In this document: piece after piece, positions 31,825 through 46,874 of the stretch | Numbering within the stretch: position 1 is the first letter of the stretch | Layout of the letters: every line of letters starts with the position of its first letter | Position numbers and translations under genes: made by a program | Notes under the pieces: generated by a model | Databases searched by the model: none | Seen by the model: only the letters and a program-made list of their open reading frames with translations | What the model was told of the DNA's origin: nothing | Source of the DNA: Lathyrus oleraceus | Taxonomy: Eukaryota; Streptophyta; Magnoliopsida; Fabales; Fabaceae | Reading direction: 5' to 3' | Length of the DNA stretch: 64,000 nt | Assembly (NCBI RefSeq): GCF_024323335.1 | Contig: NC_066581.1 | Location: forward strand, 228,982,539-229,046,538

Positions 31825-31995
31825 CAAGAGAACGTCAAAGAGAAAGACGAACACAAAATGCAAGAGATCAAAGACATCAGATGGGTCTTGAGCAAAGACA
31901 ACAAGAATTGGCTAGAAGGTGTTCGAGTTACCGACAAAATAAAGACAAAGAAAAACAAGTTCAAACATCTGATCCTTCTGATATGAGAACTATGA
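31825..31995 (+). pseudogene. Helitron protein N-terminal fragment
   Basis: A plus-strand frame encodes a basic stretch RERQRERRTQNARDQRH followed by a Gln/Arg-rich segment, ending at TAA. Such RxRQRxRR-rich tracts begin many plant Helitron helicases and may be DNA-binding or nuclear-localising. There is no ATG in frame; it looks like an exon remnant. Confidence 0.5.
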
Positions 31996-32671
31996 TGCAA
32001 TTTTAAAACTTGACAAATATCAATCTTACTTCTCGGTTTTATCAAAGAGCACATGACAGTGAAGCTGGACCGAGTACCATATATGTCAGTCGCGTTTCAT
32101 TCCCATGTTAGAAACTTTAAATTATTGTATACATTATACTTTAATACTGTATGTTTAAAAAATATCAATTAATTATGCAAAAATAATTGGTTGATCTGTT
32201 AATTCAATAATAATTTATGAATCAAAATTTTGTATACCCGATTTTCCAACAAACTGATAACAATGAAGTAACACCATTTATAAGAAATATTGATGACAAT
32301 GATTGTGGTAAGTATAATTCTGTCAATACTAAAATTGATAATAACATATATTTAGATTTATACATTGTTGTTATTTTTCAACTATAAATCTATATTGAAG
32401 TTAATACTTTCTTTTATAGAATCACATTCGCAAAATATGAATTCATGTATTGAAACTCACGAAATACAAACAGTTTTTAATCAAGGTACGATTAAGTATT
32501 TTTAATCCATAACATATATTGTATGTTTTTATTTAAATATCATTTCATGTTAGTCACCATGTATATAATAAATATAATTTTTTTAATGAATGTTTTGTAT
32601 GTAATAAAATACGAATCACACTATATTTTTTAAGAAAGACATAACATTGCAGAAATTTTCAAAATACTGTT

Positions 32672-33300
32672 ATGACAATCAAATCCCTACTACCTACTTC
32701 GAGTGAGTGTAGACGATGCAATGCAAAATTGTTTCATAGAGAATCTCAAGATATGTGTTGCAAAGGTGGAAAGGTGACAATTTCACAAGTGTCTGCTCTT
32801 GACAAGTTGTTACAGTTATTTTTAGTCACTTCTACTGAAGGAAGATATTTTAGACAACATATTAGAAGTTACAACCATGTAATGTCATTTACTTCACTTG
32901 GTGTTCATGTCGACGAAAGTTTGGTTGCAACTGGTCGTGGTATTTACACATTTCATGCTCAGGGTGCAATTTACAAAATAGGAGGTTTTCATCCGAATCA
33001 AGGTTCAAGGTCACGCTACTTGCAGTTATATATTTATGATACTGATTATGAGCTTCAAAATAGGATGAGGGAAAACTCAATACTTAATCAATCCGTAGTG
33101 TATAAATTGTAAAAAAATACTCCACCAATACAACTCGTTTGTCATGGTGTTTAGGCAACTTACACTAGAGCCAAATGTTGAAGAATGTAGGTTACTCATT
33201 AAAGAACGTCCATCAAATCAGGCACAATATAGTCTCCCTTCAGCTTCTCAAGTCGCAACAATTGTTATTGGCAGTGGTGATGAAGATACAATAGAACGTG
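32672..33300 (+). pseudogene. Helitron helicase-like N-terminal domain
   Basis: The first 146 codons encode a CRRCNAKLFHRES...CCKGGKV segment, then FRQHIRSYNHVMSFTSLGVHVD, GRGIYTFHAQGAIYKIGGF and RYLQLYIYDTDYELQNRM, the standard order of the N-terminal domain of plant Helitron Rep-helicases. After a stop at about 33110 and a frame change, VFRQLTLEPNVEECR and SASQVATIVIGSGDED continue the same protein. Coding similarity ends at 33300, where a retrotransposon LTR begins. Confidence 0.85.
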
Positions 33301-33816
33301 TGTCACACCTCGAAAAAATGAGAGCACGGCCTAGCGAAGCACAATCGCACGCTCGCAATGATATACTTAACAGAGTCGCCACCGAACTTTATTTATTCCT
33401 AAAAAGGAAAGGGGAAATATCGATAAAACCCAAGAAAGAACGATAATGATATTGGTCGTCGCAACCAATTAAGGGTTCGGGAGTCGATTATGCAAGGAGA
33501 ATGTATTAGCACTTCTCACGTCCATTGTACTCAATGGGAACCATTAGGTTAGCTGTGCACGTTAGTGTTAGCTTGAAATGTTAGAATTCTCAAGTTATTT
33601 TGAGGGAAATAATAATATGATCAAAAGAAAAGACAATATGTTTTTTTTTGAATTTTTAACGAAGGGGAGCCAAACCTAAGTTTTTTATTAATGGGTCTGA
33701 CAAGATTTCACAACCTTGCTCCTACGTATCTCAATAGAGAACTCAAGGCACACGTAATTTCTGGATAGAAAATGTTTGTTTGTTGGTCGATTTTAGTGAA
33801 AGTTATCTTGTATTAA
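33301..33816 (-). repeat. Tat/Ogre-like LTR end in minus orientation
   Basis: Read on the minus strand, this stretch gives GTGCTAATAC, ACCGACTCCCGA-like, TTTCCTTTT...GGAATAAATAA and CGGTGGCGACTCTGTT blocks in the same order as the last 200 bp of the Ogre LTR at 14930-15108. It starts on the plus strand with TGTCACACCTCG, that is, a CA-ending LTR on the minus strand. It interrupts the Helitron frame at its first base, and is itself interrupted by CACTA-1; a short remainder may continue from 38793 to about 38830. Confidence 0.7.
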
Positions 33817-33837
33817 CACTACGCCAAATAAGGGAAA

Positions 33838-34112
33838 AGAGGGCGCTTATTTTGGCCTATAACAGCGCTTTTAAGCGCCCTCTAAAGTGGCGCTGTCATA
33901 GGTAAAGACATCGCTTTGTTTTCCTAGAGAAAGCGCTCTCTAAAGTGGCCTTTTAAGGGCCACATCATAGTGCGCTTTCAGAAAAAAGCGCCCTCTGGAG
34001 TGGTCCATAAAGGGCCACCTTAGAGGGCGCTTTCTGGAAAAAACGCCCTCTAAAGTTGTCAATGTAAAGTGTTTAGAGGGCGCTTCCTACAGAAAGCGCC
34101 CTCTAAAGTGTT
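33838..34112. repeat. Left subterminal repeats of CACTA-1
   Basis: About ten copies of the motif AGAGGGCGCTT or its complement, mostly paired as hairpins (GAGGGCGCTTTCTGGAAAAA(A/G)CGCCCTC), spaced 30-60 nt apart. In En/Spm, subterminal repeats are the binding sites for TNPA. Confidence 0.92.
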
Positions 34113-34360
34113 AGTTATTTTAAAAAAAATTGTTTGAAAAACAGTGGGTATTTAATTGGGAACCTGTTCGCATGCTGCAAAAGTGTAAAATTCATATTGA
34201 TTTCATCCTTTAATCCAATGTTATACACCATTAATCCATTGATATATACAACATGAATCCATTTATATACAACATTAATCCTCCATATATACAACATTAA
34301 TATATTGATATTCATGCATGTACAACAACATTCCATACATATATGTACAACAACTACAAC

Positions 34361-37707
<3,347 letters not shown>

Positions 37708-38399
37708 TTTATCTGTAATATAGAAATGATTCAATAAGACCCAAGTAAGACAATGACCATATTCGTGAAGCTACACAAAAAACACATTCATATACCTTCC
37801 ATTTCTCTCATGTTACAACAATCTAAACTCTCTCTTTTTTTCATCATTATTGAATACAAACTCACACACACCTACTGCATACAAAAGACCAATGCAAACT
37901 TATGGTGTTTGGAACATGAACAAACTTGCATCCATAATCATCAAACTTCTAAGCACAAGCTCAAACACACTCCAAATGACATCAGTTTTCAATCAGAAAT
38001 AAAAAACCTTACAACAAGGTGCTCATGAACACCATATAGTGCTCGTTTGCCCTAAACAACATTAATCAACATAATGCACAAAATGTAAAACTCAGTTTAG
38101 AAAATGCCCTAATCAAACACCTGAAAATACAAACTATTGAGAGAAATACCTTCAAGGTGACGGTAACGATGGAGAAGAAAGTGAACAGCGATGGTGGACG
38201 CAGATAACTCAGTGAACATGAACGCAGCAGCAGAAAAAGGCGACGGCGACGACGACGGTGAGGGAGGGAGAACGAACGGAGGACGAGAGTAATCGCAGTA
38301 GAGAGTAATCGCAGTAGAGAGAAAACCCAGTTACGTAAACGAAATAGCATATAGAGAGGGAAAATAAAGAGACATGCAGTATATGTTATAATTTTAATG

Positions 38400-38770
38400 T
38401 TTACTAAAGGGGACCTTAGAGGGCGCTTGTGTAAAAAAGGCGCCCTCTAAAGGGGGCCTAAGAGGGCGCTTTTAAAAGCGCTCTCTAAGGCTTTCCAAAA
38501 GCGCCTTATAAACTGGAAATGTACATGGACTTAGAGAGCGTTTTTTTAAAAGCGCCCTCTAAGGGTACCCTTAGAGGGCGCTTTCATAAACGCGCCCTCT
38601 ATTGGTGTCCCTCCATTTCCTCATTATTTTTTCGCTTCACTTTAGAGGGCGCTTTGTTACAAAAGCGCCCTCTAAAGTGCGCTGTCTATTCCAGTTGTAC
38701 GCTCCTTATTTTTCTCTTCACTTTAGAGTGCGCTTTTTTAAGAAAGCGCCCTCTAAGGTGCGCTGTCTAT
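38400..38770. repeat. Right subterminal repeats of CACTA-1
   Basis: About a dozen AGAGGGCGCTT/AAGCGCCCTCT motifs, largely as hairpin pairs, ending 20 nt before the terminus. Short frames here (38519-38827) are translations of the repeats. Confidence 0.92.
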
Positions 38771-38792
38771 TCCAGTTTTTGGCGTAGTGTAA

Positions 38793-39059
38793 TCGACGAG
38801 AAACATTGTTTTACCCAAAATAAATGAGGAGCAGACGTATACAACACATTGAATGGATTTACAAATCAACATTTGGCAAAACGTCACTTATCTCAACTCA
38901 ACAATTATGGATGAAACATTTCTTTGCATCATCTTTAGACAAGATGTCTTTCGTTTATGAAGAGTATGATAGTATGGTGAAAGCTGAAATACCCCACTTA
39001 TTTAGTTAATTGCTTTATAAATGGAGACCTGAAGACAAGTTATGAGGACCTGAAGAGTA
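38793..39059 (+). other. Junction DNA between CACTA-1 and Helitron coding
   Basis: Probably the tail of the Tat-like LTR followed by Helitron sequence. Near 38955-39095 a short tandem duplication is seen: GAAGAGTATGATAGT(A/G)TGGTGAAAGCTGAAATACC occurs twice, encoding a repeated EEYDS-VKAEIP segment. Confidence 0.5.
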
Positions 39060-39540
39060 TGATAGTGTGGTGAAAGCTGAAATACCACGACATAAATTTG
39101 AACCAGAATTGTATGAAGCGGTGTTAAAACACATGATCCACGGATCATGTGGAGTATTGAATCAAAACTCTCCATGTATGAAGAATGGTCATTGTAAAAA
39201 AATATATCCAAAAGACTTTTGTGAAGAGACGCGCCAGGGAAATGACTCATATCCTAAGTACAGAAGAAGATTTTGTGATCCCATTTTTTTAAATAGAAAT
39301 AAGTTTGTTGATAATAGATGGGTGATTCCTTATAATCCATGGTTGTTTTTGAAGTACGAATGTCACATCAATGTTGAGATTTACAGCAACATCAAAAGCA
39401 TTATATATTTGTATAAATATGTTTACAAAGATCCTGACCGAGTTGCAATGGAAGTTAACAGAGGTACATGTATGAATTAGATTCAACAATATGTTGATGC
39501 AAGATGGATTTGTGCTCCAGAGGCATTGTGGAAAATATTC
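39060..39540 (+). pseudogene. Helitron Rep-helicase, middle fragment
   Basis: Encodes VKAEIPRHKFEPELYEAVLKHMIHG, then GVLNQNSPCMKNGHCKKIYPKDF, YPKYRRRF, NRWVIPYNPWLFLKYECHINVEIY and YLYKYVYKDPDRV, a well-conserved block of plant Helitron proteins. A TAG at 39478-39480 interrupts it, after which QQYVDARWICAPEALWKIF continues in frame. It then stops being alike at about 39543, where a Helitron-type terminal repeat begins. Confidence 0.85.
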
Positions 39541-39551
39541 AAATTCACACT

Positions 39552-39939
39552 TATTTTATCTAATCTTCTTATGGTTTTGAATAATCTATAACAATATATA
39601 AAGACAAAATTTAATTTTGGTGTAACCTATTTTCTTTTTCCATAATACAGTATTCCTAACCACCAAATTATTCCACTCACATTATTGATTTTCTTGAAAA
39701 AAAATGGTTGAATGAAGTCAAGTCACAGTGCGGTTTTCTCAATTCAAACAAAATTTAATGCGCGAATATTATATATTACAAACAAAACTTAATATGTATA
39801 TGAATAAATACCATATTTTTCATCATATAAATATTTATATTAAAATAAAATTTATAAAAAAGACGTTGTTAATATTTTCACGCGTTAGCGCAATAAAAAA
39901 AATGGACAAACGGACACGGAGTGCCCGTTTGGACACTAG
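39552..39939 (+). repeat. Helitron-type 3' terminal repeat, copy 1, with hairpin and CTAG end
   Basis: About 390 nt that recur at 41373-41747 as a direct repeat with roughly 88% likeness. It ends in a hairpin (AAACGGACAC GGA GTGCCCGTTT, one mismatch), 5 nt, then ACTAG at 39935-39939 followed by T, as Helitrons end. Helicase coding resumes right after it. It is either a non-autonomous Helitron inserted in the autonomous one, or a rearranged copy of the element's own end. Confidence 0.72.
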
Positions 39940-39940
39940 T

Positions 39941-41110
39941 TGAACTATAATGGAAAATTTGAGACATAATAGTGAAATTATCTTAGCAATAGCTTCCTCA
40001 AGCATAACTGCTACATTATTACCTGGTGGTAGAACTGCACACTCTCGATTTGGGATCCCCATTGATATAAAACCCTTTTCTATTTGCAAAATAACAAAGA
40101 ATTGTGACCTTGCAAAACTCATTAGAATAACCAATGCAATCATTTAGGATGAAGCACCTGTGATAAATATATATTGTGTAGAAGCATTAGATCGATCACT
40201 GCAAGATATTATGAATATCAATGCTCCATTTCGTGGGAAAATAATGGTCATGGGAGGAGATTTTCGTCAGGTGCTTCCTGTTATTGAAAAAGGAAGTAGA
40301 GGATAAATGATTTCAGCGTGTATTGTTAGGTCTCAATTATGGGTCACTACAAAGATCCTACATTTGCATCAAAATATGCGATCAATTCATGAGCACGATT
40401 TTGCACAGTTTCTGATGGGGATTAAAGATGACAATGAACCTGCTAAAGAGGATGACATGGTCAGGATGCTTGCTGAAATTGCAATACCATGGAAAGGAGA
40501 AAGCTCCATAAAAAAACTTATACAACATACATTTCCCCAATTAAAAAATCATGGATGAGATGCTTCATATATGGTGGAGAGAGCCATTATTATTAAGTTC
40601 CCTGGAGATGAACATATTTTATTAGCTTTTGATGAGGTTAAGGGTGATACTCATAATTTATATCAACATGAATACTAACACATAATTTCTCCTAGTACTT
40701 TATCACCATATATTTTAAAGATAAAAATAATGGTTCCGCTGATGTTGTTGCAAAACATAGACCCTAAATTTGGGTTGTGTAATGGGACAAGGTTGTTATG
40801 TCATGGTTTTTTTATGAATTTTCTTGATGTTGAAATACTTACAGGCCTCAACATTGGAAAAAGAGATTTCTTGCCAAGAATTAAGCTCAAAACCACTGAA
40901 GGTGCGGGACCTCCTTTTGTGCTTATTAGAAAAAAGTTTCATGTCCAATTAAGCTTTGCAATCACTATAAATAAATCACAAGGACAAACAATTCCAAATA
41001 TCGGAATTTTTCTTCCACGACATGTTTTCGTTCACGGATAATCATATGTTGCAACAAGAGTGCTAATTAAAGACAAAAAAGTAGAGGGGGAAGATGTGAG
41101 TTTACCAAAA
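39941..41110 (+). pseudogene. Helitron Pif1-like helicase domain
   Basis: Motifs in order: a remnant of the segment after motif I (EIILAIASSSITATLLPGGRTAHSRF), DEAP (motif II, after a TAG at 40145), GGDFRQVLPV (motif III), LHLHQNMR, then CNGTRLLCHG, and TINKSQGQTIPNIGIFLP (motif VI region). The Walker A loop is missing, lost at the junction with the terminal repeat. TAG at 40145, TAA at 40303, TGA at 40556, TAA at 40677 and TAA at 41039 break the frame. Clearly non-functional. Confidence 0.88.
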
Positions 41111-41372
41111 ATATAGTATTTAATGAAATTTTATTGTCACAAACTCATGTATTTATCTATTATGTTTAATCGTTCAACTATACTTTTTCAATGTCACACT
41201 TGGCGTGTACTCACTAGATTACACTATATAGTTGAGTACTAAAATTTACTTCATTTGTTTTGCAGTGAAACGAGAGATATTTCTGATTTCGATTCCATGG
41301 TTGACCTTCCTATTAAGCAACAATGTCTATGTTAATGTTTATGTTTATTTGCTTAATAAACTGTAATAAATA
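41111..41372 (+). other. Helitron 3' flank with possible last exon
   Basis: AT-rich DNA with a short frame near 41265-41340 (ETRDISDFDSMVDLP). It may be the last Helitron exon, but this is not certain. Confidence 0.3.
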
Positions 41373-41747
41373 TTTTTTTATCTAAATTTTTTTATGGTTT
41401 TCAACAATCTATAACAATATATAAAGATAAAATTTAATTTTTGTGTAACCTATTTTCTTTTTCTATATTACGGTATTCCTAACCACCAAGTTATTCCACT
41501 CATATAATTGATTTTCTTGAAAAAACCCGGTTGAATGAAGTCATGTCACAATATAGTTTTCTCAATTCAAACAAAGTTTAATACGCGAATATTAATATTG
41601 CAAACAAAACTTAATATGTATATGAATAAATATAATATTTTTTATCATATAAATAGTTTTATTAAAATCAAACTTATAAAAAAAGACGTTAATATTTTCA
41701 TGCGTTAGCGCTATAAAAGAAAGCGAACAAACCTGTTTGGACGCTAG
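41373..41747 (+). repeat. Helitron-type 3' terminal repeat, copy 2
   Basis: Direct repeat of 39552-39939. The hairpin is eroded (GAACAAACCTGTTTGGAC), but the CTAG end (41744-41747) followed by T is kept. Being after the helicase, this should be the true 3' end of the autonomous element. Confidence 0.7.
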
Positions 41748-41761
41748 TGTTAGATAAATCT

Positions 41762-42088
41762 AACACTTCATCAAATGGATGTAAGAAATGCGTTCTTACT
41801 CAGAGTTATACGACAAGGTATATATGGAAGTACCACTAGGTTACAATGTTCTCGATAATGATATGGTGTGTCACCTTAGACAATTATTATATGCTCTTAG
41901 GTAGGCTTCACGCATTCGGTACTCAAAGTTATTCCAAGTATTAATAAGGTGTGGTTTCCATGAATATGAAGCTGATCATAGCCTATTTAGATACTCGCAT
42001 GAATCAATTTTCATATATGTACTCATTTATATTGATTATCTTATTGCGGATTAAAATGTTGTAAAATCATGTACAAAGTTCAAACATT
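41762..42088 (+). pseudogene. Ty1-copia reverse transcriptase fragment, left of CACTA-2
   Basis: Encodes DVRNAFL, a GIYMEVPLGY block, HLRQLLYALRQA and a YIDYLIAD segment, the copia RT core in order. The catalytic YVDD has become YIDY. Frameshifts lie near 41790 and 41905. The frame is cut by CACTA-2 exactly after the 3-bp target and resumes at 47471. Confidence 0.85.
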
Positions 42089-42107
42089 CACTACGCCAAA
42101 TAAGGGA

Positions 42108-42622
42108 AAAGAGGGCGCTTATTTTGGCCTATAACAGCGCTTTTAAGCGCCCTCTAATCTGGCGCTGGCATAGGTAAAGACAGCGCTTTGTTTTCCTGGA
42201 GAAAGCGTTGTCTAAAGGCCCACATTATAGTGCGCTTTATGAAAAAAGCGCCCTCTGGAGTGGTCCATAAAGGGACACCTTAGAGGGCGCTTTCTGGAAA
42301 AAGCGCCCTCTAAAGTTGTCAATGTAAAGTGTTTAGAGGGCGCTTTCTGGAAAAAACGCCCTCTAAAGTTGTCAATGTAAAGTGTTTAGAGGGCGCTTTC
42401 TGGAAAAAGCGCCCTCTAAAGTTGTCAATGTAAAGTGTTTAGAGGGCGCTTATTTTTTTAAAATAACTAACACTTTAGAGGGCGCTTTCTGCAGAAAGCG
42501 CCCTCTAAAGTTGTCAATGTAAAGTGTTTAGAGGGCGCTTTCTGGACAAAGCGCCCTCTAAAGTTCTCAATGTAAAGTGTTTAGAGGGCGCTTCCTACAG
42601 AAAGCGCCCTCTAAAGTGTTAG
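42108..42622. repeat. Left subterminal repeats of CACTA-2 (expanded)
   Basis: A unit of about 60 nt, GTTGTCAATGTAAAGTGTTT plus an AGAGGGCGCTTTCTGGAAAAAGCGCCCTCT hairpin, is repeated five or six times in tandem. CACTA-1 has one or two copies at the same place. Confidence 0.92.
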
Positions 42623-42948
42623 TTATTTTAAAAAAATTTGTTTGAAAAACAGTGGATATTTAATTGGTAACCTGTTCGCATGCTGCAAAAGTGTAAAATT
42701 CATATTGATTTCATCCTTTAATCCAATGTTATACACCATTAATCCATTGATATATACAACATGAATCCATTTATATACAACATTAATCCTCCATATATAC
42801 AACATTAATATATGATTCTTTGATCAACAATATACAACAACATATTCATGATTTAGTAAAAGTACAACAACAATATACAACATATATACAACAACAGCAT
42901 ACAACAACAACATTCCATACATATATGTACAACAATATACAACCTAGC

Positions 42949-45900
42949 TATATGATTCTTTGATCAACAATGAATTGACACAATTCATCCTTCATTTCAT
43001 CCAAATGAGCTCTTGAGTAAGATTTGTATTCCTCAAAGTACTACAATTAAGAGAATAAAACATATTCATGATTTAGTAACAAATTAGATTAGTTATCCGA
43101 TAATATTAAAATAAACCCTAAGTTATTATTCCATACCATTTTTGGGATGTCTATACGATTCAATGCAATGATATCTCTCATAAATCTCAATACAAAAAAT
43201 CCGCAATCGACCGAATTATTTTGCTGAGGACACTACACAGAAAAACAAACAATATATATATAGTTAATTTCTTACAAACACTATTATAAGCAAAAAAACA
43301 AACACTATTATAAGCAAAAATAAGATACTTAATATATACCTGAACTCTGACCCAGGTAATGTCCTTCCTAATGCGGTAATTCTTTTTCGATCTAAATTTT
43401 AGTATTGCCCTAACAAAATAAAAACGTATATTGAGATCAATCTGACAGACATAATTAAATATAGAAATACACAGGAATATTTAGGGGAATTTCACTTACG
43501 TGTCAACCGTCTTCTTCAAACCCGGATATTTACTCCAATCACCCGATAACGAATCGAGATAATACACTATTAGTCTCGAAAGATCCATAGCAACCAACAC
43601 CCAGTGGCCACTGTAAAATAAAACAAAAATTTAGATGAATGAAAATTTTCTACGTAAAAGATATACATAGATTAGAATGAAATTATTAGAAAGAAAATCT
43701 AATTCGTTGCCAGAATTAAACGGTAAAAAAAACAAACTGCGTGTAGTATTATCGCCGGCCGCCATGAATCTATCGACTAGATCATTCTTTACGGATGTTG
43801 GATTTTTCGATATTAACGTTGCGTTGACACGGGAAGCAGCAATAAAATTGAAACGGTTACACAATTCAGTTCCCCGCATCAATTTGTCATACATATACCT
43901 TAAATAGAAACATAATAAATATTAGACTACTCATTGAAATGTGTAAATAAATTGTTCAACTAAGTAAATTATAGATTGATCGGAGTACCATATGTATGTA
44001 TGAATGATAGCGATGCCCAATTCGTCGTGCTCAAAAAGTTGTTGCATGTCCTCCTTTCCAATTATTTCGAAATGAGCTTTTCCGAAAACACCTTCATCAA
44101 AATCTATACTACGAATGGACCCGTCCATAATATCGGACTCTTCCACCATTTTCTCAAGACGCATCATAATTTGAGATTTTGTCCCGGCCGTCGTTGGAAT
44201 ATCCTTCGTTGGAATATCCTTCGTTGGAATATCCTTACCATCGCTTTTCAACTTTCGACCGGGAACCTAAAAATTCATATAAAATAAATCATTACTTTTT
44301 GTGATGCAAAAGAATCGTTGTGTATATAATTCAATGGGTATATATATTTGTACCTCTTTTTGAGATGCAACCGACTCGATGCGTCTTGAAATCCCTTTAC
44401 CAGCTTTAGGGGTGGGTCTTGTAGGAGTCTAACATTACCATGTAATAAGGATTGATTAAATATCATAATTGTAGCTGAATTGAAATGTGAATTCTAAATA
44501 TTCATAATCATTTAGAACATATATACCTCGGCATCAGGGAAAATTAGATCTGACGGCCAACCAACAAAGGATCCGACTGCATCTCGCATCAACGTTGTCT
44601 CTGAAACAACGTCGGGTAATGGTAGACGGGCGTCCGTATCTAATACGAGGTCAACCGAAACTTTCATAAATCCCACCGGGAGGGGATTATGGTGAAGTAA
44701 TTCACCCGAAGTATTGTGCACTTTTCCCTTGCCAACCATGCGATAAGTTGGTGACGATAGATACAGCTGACAAGGTGAAATGCCCTAAACCAATAATAAA
44801 TGTTATTGTTAACTTGTATATGTGTCAAGTAAAAAAGTGCTATTTTAATTTCATAATAACATATATAATTACCTCGGGAAATTTCGGTTGATGATTGATA
44901 CTAGCTCGGTCACTAGTATCTTTTGCCTCGGAAGCGCACCTTTCCTCTCTATACCTTGCATTCTCGTTTTGCAGTTGGAGTACTTGTGCCCTTAACTCCG
45001 CCAAGGTCTCCATCACCTCTTTGTTGGTAGGATTTTTTGTTTTTGTTTTTTTATAAAATGACGACGGAGTCACACCAAAACCCTTACCCCTCACACGACC
45101 GGAATACTCAGGAACATTTAGTACTCGACTAAGTACGCTCCTGCAATCCTGGACCTCGGTTGAAGGGGTTTGGGATAAAGTCTCCTGAAATATTATTAGA
45201 GGAGATTAAAAATGAATTATATGTCTAACAAAATTTTCGATATAATTAAAGAAATAATGTTACATATACTTACACATTCGTCATAAACATTTTGGACCGC
45301 TTCAACGACAGCCCCATCCTTCCCAACCCGAGCAGTCTTCCATAATACGTGGTCCGGAAGAGATGTTGCGTCACTTTTCTCCTCGGCTAGCTACACATTG
45401 AATTAGATTATAAGATCATCAATTATAACATATTGTGACAATGTATAAGCTCATAGCATTTGAATATACTCACAATTCTTTGTTGTAACCGTGCATAACC
45501 CGTACGCCCTTTTTTGTACGGATACGCGGGTTTTGATGCCCTTTTCCTATTTATGTCGCTTATTTCCTGGATAAAAAAGTTTAAGGCATATTAGAACCAA
45601 GTAACTTAACAATTGTATAATACCATAATTAATAGACATTACATGGAATTTTTCGTTTCTTCGTTTGGCGACAAAGTTATCCCATTCATCGGCTGAAATA
45701 ATCTCGGCATACTTCATTGGCCGTTCTCCTTCAACAAATTTTCCTTCCTCATCCTTGAGAAATTTGTTGCACAAAAAGGATCGAAATCCTCGGAGTCTTT
45801 TTCCGGCCAATTGAATACAATATTTTTGCCGGCTTTCATCGATGTGAAAGGATCTCTAAAAAACATACAAATGGAGTGTGTTATTATAAAGTAATATTAT

Positions 45901-46245
45901 AACAATATATGGTTAACAAATAGTCAACAAAAAAAACATATAACAATATATGGTAAGTACCTGTATCTCCGACCATATTTTTTCCTTGCCAACCTTCAAG
46001 TCCGGACTTCTCCAATTATCACATGTAATCGGAATATGTTGGCGAACAAGGAAACCAATGTAACTTGCCAACATTGAACCGTTAGGCTCAATTAGTTGGT
46101 CTTCAGCACTCCAATGTACTTCAAATTTTACACCCTTGTCTCTTGCACGAATGATTGACTTCATAACAGTCAATCCTCGTTTGATTTCTTTTTCAACATT
46201 ATTACGTGATTCATTCGCGGCATGGGTATCGTCTTGGTTAGCCAT
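42949..46245 (-). CDS. CACTA-2 Transposase_24 / Ulp1-protease protein, multi-exon
   Basis: Colinear with the CACTA-1 gene. ATG at 46245 (MANQDDTHAANES), stop codon at 42949-42951. Approximate exons: 45960-46245, 45650-45850 (GKRLRGFRSFLCNKF and WDNFVAKR), 44870-45160 (RGKGFGVTPSSFY and coiled coil), 44530-44770, 44010-44265, 43631-43900, 43500-43612 (GHWVLVAMD) and 43100-43235 ([11 protein letters not shown], Cys codon 43203-43205). One exon holds an internal triplication of the KDIPT peptide (about 44200-44235). It has no gross frameshift relative to copy 1, so both copies keep the protein. Roles inferred as for copy 1. Confidence 0.7.
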
Positions 46246-46874
46246 TTTATCTGTAATATAGAAATGATTCAATAAGACCCAAGTAAGACAATGATTCAAT
46301 ACGTGAACACATTTACTGCATGCACAAACTTACTGCATACACATTTACTCACACACACCTACTGCATGCAAAAGACCAATGCAAACTTATGGTGTTTGGA
46401 ACATGAACAAACTTGCATCCATAATCATCAAACTTCCAAGCACAAGCTCAAACACACTTCAAATATATCAGTTTTCAATCAGAAATAAAAAACTCAGTTT
46501 GCCCTAAACAACATTAATCAACATAATGCACAAAATGAAAAACTACGTTTAGAAAATGCCCTAATCAAACACATGAAGAAAGTGAACGGTAACGATGGAG
46601 AAGAGAAATACCTTAAAGGTGACGGTAACGATGGAGAAGAAAGTGAACAGTGACGGTGGAAGAGGTTAACGCAGTGAACGTGAACGGTGAGGGAGGGAGA
46701 ACGAACGGCGACGATGACGGTGAGGGAGGGAGAACGAACGGAGGACGAGAGTAATCGCAGTAGAGAGTAATCGCAGTTGAGAGAAAACCCAGTTACGTAA
46801 ACGAAATAGCTTATAGAGAGGGAAAATAAAGAGACATGCAGTATATGTTATAATTTTAATGTTTACTAAAGGGG

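Noticed and set aside
38519..38827. 61- and 102-codon frames near the CACTA-1 right end
   Set aside because: Translation of subterminal GAGGGCGCTTT repeats.
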